Notes under the pieces: model-generated
What the model saw: only the letters and a program-made list of their open reading frames with translations
What the model was told of the DNA's origin: nothing
Databases searched by the model: none
Position numbers and translations under genes: made by a program
In this document: positions 34,796 to 43,894 of the stretch, in pieces
Numbering within the stretch: position 1 is the first letter of the stretch
Layout: each line of letters begins with the position of its first letter
From: CAYLRU01 sp964386565
GTDB taxonomy: Bacteria; Desulfobacterota; Desulfobacteria; Desulfobacterales; UBA5616
Length of the DNA stretch: 64,000 bases
Reading direction: 5' to 3'
Assembly (NCBI GenBank): GCA_964386565.1
Contig: CAYLRU010000006.1
Location: 1 to 64,000, forward strand

Positions 34796-35316
34796 TATTT
34801 TTCAATACCCATCCGGGCGGGAACCCCTTTTTCGTAATAATGCTTGATTTCTTTCATTTCCGTGACCAGGTCGGCCTTTTCAATGAGTTTCATATCTGCG
34901 TTACGGCCGGTAATGATAATTTCCATGTGCCCGGGCTTGTTGTCGATGAGGGTCAGTAATTTCTCGATGGGAATCAGTCCGAAATAAACCGCCATGTTGC
35001 CTTCTTCGATAATGACCACGTCGTGTCGGCCTTCTTCAATAACGGATTTGACCTTTTCAAATCCTTTTTCAGCAGCGGTTTTTTCTTCGGGTGAGGGCTT
35101 TCCTTTTATGAATTTACCAAGTCCGTACTGCTCAATGGTGATTAAATCCGAAAATCGTTGAAGTGCTTTGATTTCGCTGTAATCCCCCATCTTCATAAAC
35201 TGGACGATATAGACTTTCAAACCGGCGCCGGCAGCCCGAAGGGCCAATCCCAAAGCAGCCGTAGTTTTTCCTTTTCCATCTCCCGTGTAAACCTGAACGT
35301 AACCTTTCATATACAT
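34795..35316 (-). CDS. cobA: Cob(I)yrinic acid a,c-diamide adenosyltransferase
   Basis: A 173-residue corrinoid adenosyltransferase (CobA/BtuR/CobO family), which adds the 5'-deoxyadenosyl group to Co(I) corrinoid. The P-loop is YTGDGKGKTTAALG. The usual LDE segment appears as VVIIEEGNMAVYFGL, a little unlike the common IILDE-type form. I take the ATG at 35316 (MYMKGYVQ); ATG 35310 is equally possible, and the frame continues to 35376 without family similarity. It is the first gene of the minus-strand cobamide operon. No cobalamin riboswitch was recognised upstream. Confidence 0.9.
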   Translation of the reverse strand: MYMKGYVQVYTGDGKGKTTAALGLALRAAGAGLKVYIVQFMKMGDYSEIKALQRFSDLITIEQYGLGKFIKGKPSPEEKTAAEKGFEKVKSVIEEGRHDVVIIEEGNMAVYFGLIPIEKLLTLIDNKPGHMEIIITGRNADMKLIEKADLVTEMKEIKHYYEKGVPARMGIEK

Positions 35317-35577
35317 TTCCGATGTGCAGTTGTTCTGGGTATCCTGATGTGGCTGATAAAGATCAGATAAGCACATATCGGTATTAAATTCAAGACAACA
35401 TCCGGGGCTTTTTCATTTTGGGACTTTGCGAGGCACCAGGCCCGGGAATGGGGGATTTTAAGGGATTCCTTTCACGTTATGATTTTTATTTGGGTCATAG
35501 GGGGTTATATGGTTGAATGCCGATGATAAATTCGTTATGTTAAACGGCAATCAGGAAAATGAAGGGGACCCGGATCA

Positions 35578-35828
35578 TTGACGAAATCAACCCGCGTTCA
35601 TATCGATATGGGTGAGTTTTGTATCAGGGATTTTTTACCGGGTGATGTTGCGGACATTGCTTTTCATGTGAATTGACCAGGATTTTTGCCTGTGTGTTTG
35701 AGTCCAATCCAGCTTCTGCAAAGGTTCTGGAGAAAGCGGGATATCGATTGGCGGGTGTGCTGGAAAAAAGTGTTAATAAAAATGGAAAAATCCTGAATGA
35801 GTGGCTGTATGCCAAGGTCTTGGTATAA
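35578..35828 (+). pseudogene. GNAT acetyltransferase pseudogene with internal deletion
   Basis: From a possible TTG at 35578, the plus strand encodes GEFCIRDFLPGDVADIAFHVN and then stops (TGA 35674). In a shifted frame it continues from about 35673 with LTRIFACVFESNPASAKVLE and KAGYRLAGVLEKSVNKNGKI up to a TAA at 35826. The first piece matches the N-terminus and the second the C-terminal acetyl-CoA-binding part of RimJ/RimL-type GNAT enzymes. The 100 or so middle residues are missing. The gene is therefore dead. It lies between cobA and the small gene at 35961. Confidence 0.7.
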
Positions 35829-35960
35829 ACGACAATGTCGGTGATAAAATTATGCCGGTATGCGGCAGAGGGTTTTTACGTTGCGTAAAGTATTGAAAAA
35901 TTCGAATATCTTTGTTATTGAAAGCGAACTGTTATTAACCTTTATTTAAAGAGTGTAATA

Positions 35961-36224
35961 ATGGAAAACTCATTATATGACGCTTATGAGGTTGCCGGTG
36001 TAGACGAAACCCAGCTCAATTTGAAACAGAAAGAGTATCTGGAAAAAATCTTTGCCATAGCCGTCAAGATCTGCGTTTTAAACGGGGAACCGATCAGTGT
36101 CCTGTCACATGAATTAAAACAGATTGCCAGAGACATCCTTGATGATCCGATTTTCAGTGGATATCTGGAGCAGGGCGAAGGTGAATTCGTGGAATATATC
36201 CCCGCAAACATGGAAACGCCGTAA
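35961..36224 (+). CDS. Small conserved-looking protein, 87 residues
   Basis: An 87-residue mostly helical protein of unknown family: NLKQKEYLEKIFAIAVKICVL, shown only in part (LKQKEYLEKIF), and LSHELKQIARDILDDPIFSGYL. No metal or catalytic motif is visible. A weak GAGTG lies before the ATG. It stands alone with the GNAT pseudogene upstream. No function can be offered. Confidence 0.55.
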   Translation: MENSLYDAYEVAGVDETQLNLKQKEYLEKIFAIAVKICVLNGEPISVLSHELKQIARDILDDPIFSGYLEQGEGEFVEYIPANMETP

Positions 36225-36455
36225 CAGTTCGGTCTTATACAAAAACACTTGGTATCTGGAGAGCCTATTCGGCTTTAAAGTCCCATCTTTATAAGGTCCC
36301 CAACGATTATCAAAACGATAAAAAGCATCGCAAGCCGGTGCTTTTCATTCTTTTGGAAGAAACGGAAAATATTTTAAATGCCGTTGAAACGAATCCTGAT
36401 CCTTGCTTTTTTACCGGTCGGCCTGTGTCCCTTTTACGGGACTACCCGGCTTGAG

Positions 36456-37622
36456 TTAACGAATTTGAAGTATCTGATTGTAAAGGCTTTCGGCATGATC
36501 CTGGATGTTTGCCCTGATCAATGCCGCTTCCGGAGCATGGGGATGAGAGCGGTCCGTTACGGCAGTTGCCCAATCCAAAAGATCCCCCGGTTTAAACGTA
36601 GACAGGTAGGTCTTGAACGCGTCGACGAGTTCGGGTGGAATGAGCCCGTGAAGGGATTGCACGTGAAGACCGTGAAAGAAACCCCTGACGGTTCCAGCTA
36701 CGGCCCGTTCATCCGCCCATTCAAAGTCCCCGATGCCGTCGATTCTGTCCAGTCTCATCCGGATGGAAAGATTTAAAAAAAAGACCAAAAGGGCGTCCAG
36801 CATGGTCTCGGTATCATTTTCCGCATTTTCAAAAAGCGGTCTGTACCCTCTTACGGATACGAGTCTGGCAGACAGTGCCCGGTCGGAATCGTTGACAATA
36901 AAATCCCCGGCTGCATGGTGCCAGTAGGAGATTTGCTCAAAGGTTGAAACATTATAGTAGCCGGTCAGAATTTGTGCGGTTTGCGTATAGAGGTTTTCAA
37001 TTTTCGATTCATCAAGATAATAAGGGCCTTTTTCATCATCCCAGACAATGATTCGCATCCGGCGGGTTTGAGGATTCGGGGACAGATGAAATTCTTTAAA
37101 TCCCTCAAACCAATCGCCCAAAAACATTTTGAGACAACGGCGGTCATCAAGACGGACTTCCCCCCGGGCAAAGACCCTGGGCATATAGGCATAGGGAAAT
37201 GTCCGGGCAAGGCGGTTTAAGGATTCAATTTCATTTTTAATAATCGATAGGCCGGCTGAAGATACGGCCACGTTCAACACAAACAAAAAAGAGCGATTCC
37301 CCATATCCACTTTGATTCGTGCGGGATGGTAATATTCGCCGTGTTTCATCAGATATACGCGTATGACCCGAATCGTTTTGTCCGATAGGGCTGTGCGGCA
37401 TGATTTTTTTACAGCAGAAAAAACAGGGTTATAATTGTCCCTGGATAAAAAGGATCTGATCCCGGTAAAATAGTCGCCGTAACTGGCATGGGGTTGCGGG
37501 GAACGGGAAAGATCCGTCAGATACCTGTTGAGGGGCAGGGATTGATTCCAAAGGGAATCCCGGCTGTTTACAGCCTGCTCGTCATTGGAAATATAATAAA
37601 AAAAAATGGGGTGTTGGGTCAT
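36456..37622 (-). CDS. Hypothetical protein, possibly kinase-like fold
   Basis: A 388-residue soluble protein I cannot assign. The middle part has a pattern like the N-lobe of small-molecule kinases (NEIESLNRLARTFPYAYMP, RVFARGEVRLDD), and AAGDFIVND resembles a catalytic-loop HGDFxxxN with Ala for His. These are loose resemblances. Residues beyond 270 are helical. It is followed in the same direction by nothing close, while the TPR gene lies 50 bases upstream. No SD is clear. Confidence 0.55.
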   Translation of the reverse strand: MTQHPIFFYYISNDEQAVNSRDSLWNQSLPLNRYLTDLSRSPQPHASYGDYFTGIRSFLSRDNYNPVFSAVKKSCRTALSDKTIRVIRVYLMKHGEYYHPARIKVDMGNRSFLFVLNVAVSSAGLSIIKNEIESLNRLARTFPYAYMPRVFARGEVRLDDRRCLKMFLGDWFEGFKEFHLSPNPQTRRMRIIVWDDEKGPYYLDESKIENLYTQTAQILTGYYNVSTFEQISYWHHAAGDFIVNDSDRALSARLVSVRGYRPLFENAENDTETMLDALLVFFLNLSIRMRLDRIDGIGDFEWADERAVAGTVRGFFHGLHVQSLHGLIPPELVDAFKTYLSTFKPGDLLDWATAVTDRSHPHAPEAALIRANIQDHAESLYNQILQIR

Positions 37623-37672
37623 ATCCGACTATAACCGCCCGGTATCCCGTGAGCGCGAACAAAGCAGGTTCA

Positions 37673-38311
37673 TTATGCCGGGGTTATTTTTTTTCGATGC
37701 ATTTCAATTTCTTCCAGTAATTCAGGCGCGACATCATATCCCAGCTCAATGGCTCTGTCGCAATGTTGAACCGCCTCTTCGAATTTCCGGTTTTCAAGGT
37801 AGGCAACGGCGAGATTGTTGTGGGCAACGGCAAAATTGTTATCGAGTTCCAGGGCCTTGAGATTGGTTTTGATGGCATCTTCAATCCGGCCTTTCATCAA
37901 GTAGGCATTGGCCAGTGTGGTATAGGCCTGGATAAACCTGAAATTAAAAGCCGTGGCCCTTTTCAGGTATTTGATGGCTTCGTCGATTTCTCCTTTTTGG
38001 AGATAAACAAATCCGATGTTTCCATACCCCTCGGAGAAACCAGGACGGGCCTTTACCGCCTTTTTATTATATTCGAGGCATCCGTCAAGATCGCCCTGCC
38101 GGAGGCAGATGGCGCCCAGTTGAACATACGCTTCGGCCAGCCCGGGGCTGCAGTCGATGGCTGCAAAAAGATGCTTTTCAGCTTCGTCGTATTTTTTAAG
38201 CCCCATGAGCGCTACGGCCAGGTTGTAATGGGAGGTGCCGCATTCAGGATTTGACGCAATGGCGTTTCGCTGGTGGGCGATATATTCCTGTACATTTTTT
38301 GCCTTTTCCAT
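37673..38311 (-). CDS. TPR repeat protein
   Basis: A 212-residue protein of about five tetratricopeptide repeats with 34-residue spacing (each with W/Y-x-x-L-G/A-x-x-Y and A-x-x-x-Y/F-x-x-A-I-x-L-D/N-P patterns). Such repeats bind other proteins. There is no signal peptide. The SD AGGATG lies before the ATG. It may be cotranscribed with the hypothetical 36456 gene downstream of it. Confidence 0.85.
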   Translation of the reverse strand: MEKAKNVQEYIAHQRNAIASNPECGTSHYNLAVALMGLKKYDEAEKHLFAAIDCSPGLAEAYVQLGAICLRQGDLDGCLEYNKKAVKARPGFSEGYGNIGFVYLQKGEIDEAIKYLKRATAFNFRFIQAYTTLANAYLMKGRIEDAIKTNLKALELDNNFAVAHNNLAVAYLENRKFEEAVQHCDRAIELGYDVAPELLEEIEMHRKKITPA

Positions 38312-38663
38312 AATATCATCCTATATTTTTTGTCTTTTAAGGTTGTTGTGAATAGTATGACCATGTGCCCTTGTCAATGAAAAAATGGGATTTCAAGGAC
38401 AGGATGCCCTGGCAACCATAAACAAAGTTGCCGAGTCCCGGTGAATGGCGGACGCCTCATTTTTTCTTGACTATCCGTTTCATTCTCTTTAATTTTGAGC
38501 CTGTTAATGGATATCGGCGATGGGTAGGGCCGATTGGAAAAACCTTTGAAACCACGTCCGTTTTTCTTAAAACGCATTTCAAACAACCCACCGGTATGTG
38601 CGTTGCATATGGGGACGTTTTACAAAGGCCTTATTAAGGAACATGCGAGAGTGAGGGGGGTTT
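38312..38663. other. Non-coding region upstream of dapA-like gene
   Basis: No gene is supported. TTGACT (38467-38472) with TTAATT (38489-38494) at 16-base spacing is a weak candidate promoter for the downstream gene, leaving a leader of about 165 bases. No riboswitch pattern was recognised. Confidence 0.35.
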
Positions 38664-39689
38664 ATGGAAACTGGATGCTACACCGCTTTGATAACCCCGT
38701 TTGCCGATGATGCCGTTGATTGCGATGGACTGGAAAAGCTGGTGGAATTTCAGACGGTGAACGGAATAACCGGAATTTTGGCTGTGGGAACCACCGGGGA
38801 AAGCCCCACGCTGGACTGGAAGGAACACAACCTTGTGATTGAAGCCGTTGTGAAAAATACAAAAGGGAAATGTATCAACATCGCCGGTACCGGCAGCAAC
38901 AACACCCGTGAATCCCTTGCAGGTACCGAACATGCCGCCCATGTCGGTGCGGACGCCGTTCTTCTGGTGGATCCGTATTATAACGGACCGAGTTCAATTG
39001 AAATTCGAAAAGAATATATTGAACCCATTGCAGCTGCTTTTCCGGACCTGGAAATAATACCCTATGTCATACCCGGCCGGACAGGGGCCCAGCTGCTGCC
39101 AGAGGACCTTGCCGTCATATTCTCCGAATACAAAAATGTGAAGACCGTAAAGGAAGCCACGTGCGATTTTGAAAATATGCGGCGCACCCGGACATGTTGC
39201 GGTCCGGAATATACCATATTGTCCGGAGATGATCCCATCACCTTTGATATGATGACGGATCCCGGCATAAAGGCTGCCGGTGTTATCTCGGTGATTTCCA
39301 ATATTGCCCCAAAGGCGGTCACCGACATGGTGTTCCTTCTTGCCGATGGGAAGAATAAGGAAGCCGAATCCCTTAAAAATGCCTTAGATCCTCTTTTCAA
39401 CCTGGTGACGGTAAAAACGACGGAAACCACGCCTTATGGAGAAACGCTGTGCAAAGCCAGAAATCCGTTGCCCATAAAATCCCTGATGGCGGTTCTGGGA
39501 ATGCCGTCGGGTCCCTGTCGCAGACCCCTGGGGAAGATGACTAAAAACGGCATGAAAACGGTTATCGATACGGTAAAGGGCGTGCAGGAAAAGAATCCCG
39601 AGATCCTTCAGCCGGTGGCGGATTTTTTCCGGGTGGATATTGAGGAACGTCTGAATAATCCGGTGTATTGGGAAGAATTGTATTATTAG
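38664..39689 (+). CDS. Dihydrodipicolinate synthase family lyase, DapA-like
   Basis: A 341-residue class I lyase that condenses or cleaves with pyruvate. The Schiff-base Lys is K163 (VKTVKEATCDF), with Y134 (IPYVIPGRTG) and GTTGES at 42-47. These are the residues of 4-hydroxy-tetrahydrodipicolinate synthase. DapA proteins are usually about 290 residues; this one has an extra C-terminal stretch of about 50 residues (GVQEKNPEILQ ... YWEELYY), so a different family member is possible. The SD GAGGGGGG precedes the ATG. A terminator follows. No other lysine gene is in the window. Confidence 0.8.
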   Translation: METGCYTALITPFADDAVDCDGLEKLVEFQTVNGITGILAVGTTGESPTLDWKEHNLVIEAVVKNTKGKCINIAGTGSNNTRESLAGTEHAAHVGADAVLLVDPYYNGPSSIEIRKEYIEPIAAAFPDLEIIPYVIPGRTGAQLLPEDLAVIFSEYKNVKTVKEATCDFENMRRTRTCCGPEYTILSGDDPITFDMMTDPGIKAAGVISVISNIAPKAVTDMVFLLADGKNKEAESLKNALDPLFNLVTVKTTETTPYGETLCKARNPLPIKSLMAVLGMPSGPCRRPLGKMTKNGMKTVIDTVKGVQEKNPEILQPVADFFRVDIEERLNNPVYWEELYY

Positions 39690-39724
39690 AAGAGGTTTCA
39701 ATAAAAAGAGGCTTTGAACTTTTG

Positions 39725-39771
39725 TAAGGGGCGTTTAAGCAGGGGAATGTCCGTTAAGCGCCTCTTATTTT
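39725..39771 (+). terminator. Terminator of the DapA-like gene
   Basis: A 14-base stem (39725-39738 with 39754-39767), with two G-U pairs, a 15-base loop and TTTT after it on the plus strand. The second arm overlaps the 3' end of the convergent GDPD gene. Confidence 0.5.
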
Positions 39772-40515
39772 CATGGCTGTTTCAGGATCATCAGTGAACA
39801 GGCCGTCAACGCCCATTTGAATGAGCCGCCGGATATCATCCGGCTCATTCACCGTATAGGGAATTACCTTAAAGCCCTGTTTATGCATGAATGCGATCCT
39901 GGACTCCTCTATCTCCAGGTAATAAGGATTCCACGAAAAAGCATCGAGGGAGCGGCATACGTCAACAAGGTTCAGTTCTTCCCCGAACTCGGTGAGAACG
40001 CCGATGGCCGGTGAAGGATCAATCCCATGAAGATTTTCGAGGATTTGCCTGTGAAAGCTTGAAACGAGAACATGGGGCAGAAGGTTTTTCCGGTTCACGG
40101 CGTCAACGACCATATATTCGATTCCCTCATATTCCCGGAGGGGCTGATCCGTGTCCACCTTGATTTCAATATTCATCAAGACTTTTTTATCGACCAGGTC
40201 CAGTACTTCTTCCAGGGTCGGGATGGTTTCAGTGCTGAACCGGGGATGAAACCAGCTTCCCGCGTCCAGTTTTTTCAATTCGGAAAGGGAGCGGTCGGCC
40301 ACCGGACCGCTGCCGCCGGTAGTGCGGTCAAGGGTGCGGTCATGGATGACCACCGGGTATCCGTCTGAAGAGAGTTGAACATCGAACTCGATCATATCCG
40401 CCCCTGCGTCAATAGCCGCTTGAAACGCCGCAAGGGTATTTTCCGGATAACGGGCCCGGAATCCCCGATGACCGATGATCAGGGGTCTTTTGAAATTATA
40501 TCGGGCAAGCTCCAT
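39754..40515 (-). CDS. Glycerophosphodiester phosphodiesterase
   Basis: A 253-residue GDPD enzyme that cleaves glycerophosphodiesters to glycerol-3-phosphate and an alcohol. The active-site segments are HRGFRARYPENTLAAFQAA, EFDVQLSSDG and VIHDRTLDRTT. The C-terminal VNEPDDIRRLIQMGVDGLFT also fits. It is a cytoplasmic form without signal peptide. It is convergent with the DapA-like gene. Confidence 0.93.
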   Translation of the reverse strand: MELARYNFKRPLIIGHRGFRARYPENTLAAFQAAIDAGADMIEFDVQLSSDGYPVVIHDRTLDRTTGGSGPVADRSLSELKKLDAGSWFHPRFSTETIPTLEEVLDLVDKKVLMNIEIKVDTDQPLREYEGIEYMVVDAVNRKNLLPHVLVSSFHRQILENLHGIDPSPAIGVLTEFGEELNLVDVCRSLDAFSWNPYYLEIEESRIAFMHKQGFKVIPYTVNEPDDIRRLIQMGVDGLFTDDPETAMKIRGA

Positions 40516-40667
40516 GATTTTTAATCTCGTGATATACTACTTCTGTAGAATTTTTTATGCAGAGAAGTCAACAGAAAAAGATGCTGCACGGAAATGACGA
40601 CATTAAAAATTAAAGCATTTCCTCTTTAGCGGATGACGGTCATGGACGGTTTTTTAAATTTTTATGG

Positions 40668-40687
40668 AAGCGGTTTCAAAACCGCTT
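40668..40687. other. Short inverted repeat between GDPD and PPC genes
   Basis: AAGCGGTT (40668-40675) pairs with AACCGCTT (40680-40687) around a four-base loop, with TTTT overlapping its end on the plus strand. No upstream plus-strand gene needs a terminator here, so its role is unclear. Confidence 0.35.
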
Positions 40688-40799
40688 TTGCCAATCGTAC
40701 GGCATATCCGTTGCCGAAGATCCAATTGACATGATAATGCTTGATTTAACGTGAAAAAGTGCTATATCTGAAAAGTGGACGTTCCCAATCCCCCGGCCG

Positions 40800-41291
40800 T
40801 TGGCCGATCCTGAATTTATTGTAAAAAACCGGATGATGATTATGCTGACACCGTCTTGCAGAGAATTTAAAGCCGGAAGATATTTTGTCGGACGCATTCC
40901 CCATGGCCAGGATCTGATCGGGTCCATCGAGCTGATTTGCGAGGAACACGGGATCCAAATGGCGACATTTTCGCTGATCGGAGCGGTTATGTCAGCCACT
41001 GTCGGCGCATATGATCAAAAGCAGCAGGTTTACGTTACGTTCAAGGAAGAAAAGCCCCTTGAAATCGTAACCTGTGTGGGTAATATTTCGCTGAAAGAAG
41101 GTAAACCCTTTGTCCATGCCCACATATTGCTGGCCGATGAACATGGAAAAATCCTTGGCGGCCATCTTTTTTCGGAAACGTTGATCTATGCAGGGGAAAT
41201 TTGTCTTCAGGAAATAACCGGAAAAGCGTTAAAAAGAAGGTATGATGAAACCACCGGCCTGATGCTGTGGGAGGCAGAAGACAAATGCTGA
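40800..41291 (+). CDS. PPC/DUF296 domain protein
   Basis: A 163-residue protein of the PPC (plants and prokaryotes conserved)/DUF296 family. The conserved core is seen: FVGRIPHGQDLIGSIELIC, TFSLIGAV, FVHAHILLADEHGKILGGHL. The His-x-His and Gly-Gly-His residues could bind metal. The frame starts at TTG 40800; an ATG at 40833 (MMIMLTPS) is a sound alternative. Bacterial members have no settled function. It lies 44 bases before ilvE. Confidence 0.8.
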   Translation: MADPEFIVKNRMMIMLTPSCREFKAGRYFVGRIPHGQDLIGSIELICEEHGIQMATFSLIGAVMSATVGAYDQKQQVYVTFKEEKPLEIVTCVGNISLKEGKPFVHAHILLADEHGKILGGHLFSETLIYAGEICLQEITGKALKRRYDETTGLMLWEAEDKC

Positions 41292-41335
41292 TATCGTTAT
41301 CATATTTTATTTTCGACCCTATTTAGGAGCAAGTC

Positions 41336-42397
41336 ATGCAAATCTCAATCAGAAAAGCAGAAAAATTGAAACAAAAACCCGAGGATGCCGAGCTGACCTT
41401 TGGCACTGCTTTCACGGACCATATGTTCAACATGGATTATGATCCGGAAAAGAAATGGCATAATGCCCGAATTGAACCTTATGGTTCCATTCAAATGGAC
41501 CCCTCCACCATGGTGTTGCATTACGGGCAGGCCATATTCGAGGGGTTGAAGGCCTATCGGACCCGATCCGGCGCCATCCAGTTGTTTCGTCCCAAAGATA
41601 ATTTTCGCCGGATGAACCGCTCTGCAAGAGCGCTTTGCATTCCCCAGATAGATGAAGGCTTTGTTCTGGATGCGTTGAAACAATTGTTGAAAATTGAAAA
41701 GGACTGGGTCCCCCATGCACCGGAAACCTCTTTGTATATCCGGCCGACGATTATCGCAATGGATCCTTTTTTAGGGGTGCGTGCGTCCTACACCTATCGA
41801 TTTTTCATTATTTTATCGCCGGTGGGGGCGTATTATCCCGAGGGATTCAACCCCGTGAAAATATGGGTGACCAAAGATCATGTGCGTGCGGTAAGGGGCG
41901 GGGTGGGAGATTCCAAGGCGGCGGGCAATTATGCGGCCAGCCTTTATGCCGGAGAAGTGGCCCACGAGAACGGTTATACCCAGGTGCTCTGGCTGGACGG
42001 CGTGGAGTTGAAATATGTGGAAGAAGTGGGCTCCATGAACATCTTTTTTGTCATTGATGATGAAATCATAACACCGGCCTTAAACGGCAGCATTCTCCCG
42101 GGACTGACCCGTGATTCTGTCATCGCGCTGGCCAGGCATTGGGGCATGCAGGTAACCGAGAGAAAAATCAGCATTGACGAAGTATTTGATGCCCATGAAT
42201 CCGGTCATCTGAAGGAGATTTTCGGATCCGGCACTGCGGCGGTCATTTCTCCCGTGGGAGAATTAAAGTACGGCGACAAGGTGATCCATGTGGGCAACGG
42301 CATGGTCGGCCCAATGGCCCAGAAGTTTTTCAAGACGATTACCGATATCCAGTACGGTTTCACAGAAGATCCAATGGGATGGATCGAACCCGTATAA
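41336..42397 (+). CDS. ilvE: Branched-chain amino acid aminotransferase
   Basis: A 353-residue fold-IV PLP aminotransferase of the long (eukaryote-like, 350-residue) BCAT type. The PLP Lys lies in DSKAAGNYAASL, preceded by YIRPTIIA and followed by LWLDGVELKYVEEVGSMNIF, shown here by its core. It makes Leu, Ile and Val from the keto acids. The SD TAGGAGC lies seven bases before the ATG. Confidence 0.93.
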   Translation: MQISIRKAEKLKQKPEDAELTFGTAFTDHMFNMDYDPEKKWHNARIEPYGSIQMDPSTMVLHYGQAIFEGLKAYRTRSGAIQLFRPKDNFRRMNRSARALCIPQIDEGFVLDALKQLLKIEKDWVPHAPETSLYIRPTIIAMDPFLGVRASYTYRFFIILSPVGAYYPEGFNPVKIWVTKDHVRAVRGGVGDSKAAGNYAASLYAGEVAHENGYTQVLWLDGVELKYVEEVGSMNIFFVIDDEIITPALNGSILPGLTRDSVIALARHWGMQVTERKISIDEVFDAHESGHLKEIFGSGTAAVISPVGELKYGDKVIHVGNGMVGPMAQKFFKTITDIQYGFTEDPMGWIEPV

Positions 42398-42419
42398 TCC
42401 AAATCGAGGACTACCAGAT

Positions 42420-42437
42420 TCCGCCTTTTCGGCGGCA
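42420..42437 (+). other. Small hairpin after ilvE
   Basis: CCGCC and GGCGG can pair around a five-base loop (CTTTTC). No T-run follows, so it is not a standard terminator. Confidence 0.3.
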
Positions 42438-42499
42438 CGGGGATTGGTTAGGTTCAATTGAGAGCGGTTTTCATATCACCGGGCCTGTAAACGGATATC

Positions 42500-43885
42500 A
42501 TGCAACCTGAATTAGCGTATCTGCCGGCATTTGTTGAGAAGATGAGACGGAAAAATATCCCGTCCGCTGTTATTGACACATTTACATACTATTATGGAAT
42601 TGCGGTCAGGGGTGAGACCGGTTTGCTTTATGACAAAGACCTGTCCGCCATCAATGCCGATCAGGTCATGGACGCCGCACGACTGAATTCCTACAAAGAC
42701 GCGGGAAATCGTGCACTTAAACACGCCGCCGTGATTATTTTAAACGGGGGGTTGGGCACCAGCATGGGACTTGCCGGTCCCAAGTCCCTGCTTGAAGCCA
42801 AAGAAGGAAAATCCTTTCTCGAAATCATTCTTCAACGGGCCCAACATGACAATGTCGTCCTGGTGTTGATGAACAGTTACAACACCCATGATGCGACCAT
42901 GGCTGCTGTATCGCACCTTAACCCGCCCGCTTATCCCCTGACATTTGTTCAAAACCGGTTTCCCAAAATACGTCAGGATGATTTTTCACCCGCAATATGG
43001 CCGGCAAATCCGGAATTGGAATGGAATCCCCCGGGCCACGGAGATATCTATACGGCGCTTGATTCTTCCGGTATGCTGGATACCCTCCTGGACCGGGGAG
43101 TCACCTTTGCCTTTGTGGCCAATTCCGATAACCTCGCCGCCTGTATGGATACGGCCCTGCTGGGTTTTTTTTCAACGGAAAATATCCCTTTCATGATGGA
43201 GGTGTCCGACAGAACCCCGGCTGATATGAAGGGAGGGCACCTGGCAAGATATAAAGACGGCCGTTTCATATTGAGGGAAACAGCCCAGTGCCCGGAGAAA
43301 GAACTGGAGGCGTTTAGAAATATAAACCGCTACTGCTTTTTTAATACCAACAATCTGTGGATTAATTTGCAGGTGCTCAAAGACCATATCAATCACCATC
43401 GCACCATTCGGCTGCCCATGATTCTCAATCCCAAAACATTGGATCCCAGGGATGAGACCAGTCCGAAAGTTTACCAGATCGAGACGGCCATGGGGGCTGC
43501 CATTTCCCTTTTTGAAAACGCCGCTATTGTCAAGGTTCCCCGCTCACGGTTTTTTCCGGTTAAAAAATGTAATGAATTGCTGGTCATTCGGTCTGATTGT
43601 TATGTGCTTTCCGATGAAAAACGGCTGAATATCAATCCAAGGCGTTGTTCGGATAATTTACGCGTTGACCTTGATCCGGACTACTATGGCAAAATCGACC
43701 GGTTCGAAGCCCGGTTTCCAAAAGGCCCCCCCTCACTTTTGGCATGCACGTCCCTGTCGGTTAAAGGTGATGTGCGGTTTGAAGAAAACGTGGTGATCGT
43801 CGGGGATGTAACCATAGAAAACAGGGGTTCGGCCCAGGCGGTGATAAAGGCGGGAACCCGGGTTGATTCGGACCTGGTATTCTGA
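42500..43885 (+). CDS. UDP-sugar pyrophosphorylase (UTP-glucose-1-phosphate uridylyltransferase type)
   Basis: A 461-residue UDPGP-family nucleotidyltransferase. The N-terminal ILNGGLGTSMGLAGPKSLLE is the nucleotide-binding loop, ERGVTFAFVANSDNLAACMD-like segment (here GVTFAFVANSDNL) binds substrate, and VPRSRFFPVKKCNELLVIRSD is the conserved C-terminal Lys region. It would make UDP-glucose from UTP and glucose-1-phosphate. Galactose or N-acetylglucosamine derivatives are also possible in this family. Convergent with the transglycosylase, nine bases away. Confidence 0.88.
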   Translation: MQPELAYLPAFVEKMRRKNIPSAVIDTFTYYYGIAVRGETGLLYDKDLSAINADQVMDAARLNSYKDAGNRALKHAAVIILNGGLGTSMGLAGPKSLLEAKEGKSFLEIILQRAQHDNVVLVLMNSYNTHDATMAAVSHLNPPAYPLTFVQNRFPKIRQDDFSPAIWPANPELEWNPPGHGDIYTALDSSGMLDTLLDRGVTFAFVANSDNLAACMDTALLGFFSTENIPFMMEVSDRTPADMKGGHLARYKDGRFILRETAQCPEKELEAFRNINRYCFFNTNNLWINLQVLKDHINHHRTIRLPMILNPKTLDPRDETSPKVYQIETAMGAAISLFENAAIVKVPRSRFFPVKKCNELLVIRSDCYVLSDEKRLNINPRRCSDNLRVDLDPDYYGKIDRFEARFPKGPPSLLACTSLSVKGDVRFEENVVIVGDVTIENRGSAQAVIKAGTRVDSDLVF

Positions 43886-43894
43886 TGCCGGGTG

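Noticed and set aside
34104..34847. 247-codon plus-strand frame across cobS and cobU
   Set aside because: Antisense to two clear family proteins; no SD or family motif.
35317..35577. Possible cobalamin riboswitch before the cob operon
   Set aside because: I looked for the B12-box and core pattern on the minus strand and did not find them; a covariance search would be decisive.
38428..38637. 69-codon frame before the DapA-like gene
   Set aside because: No SD, no family signature and odd composition.
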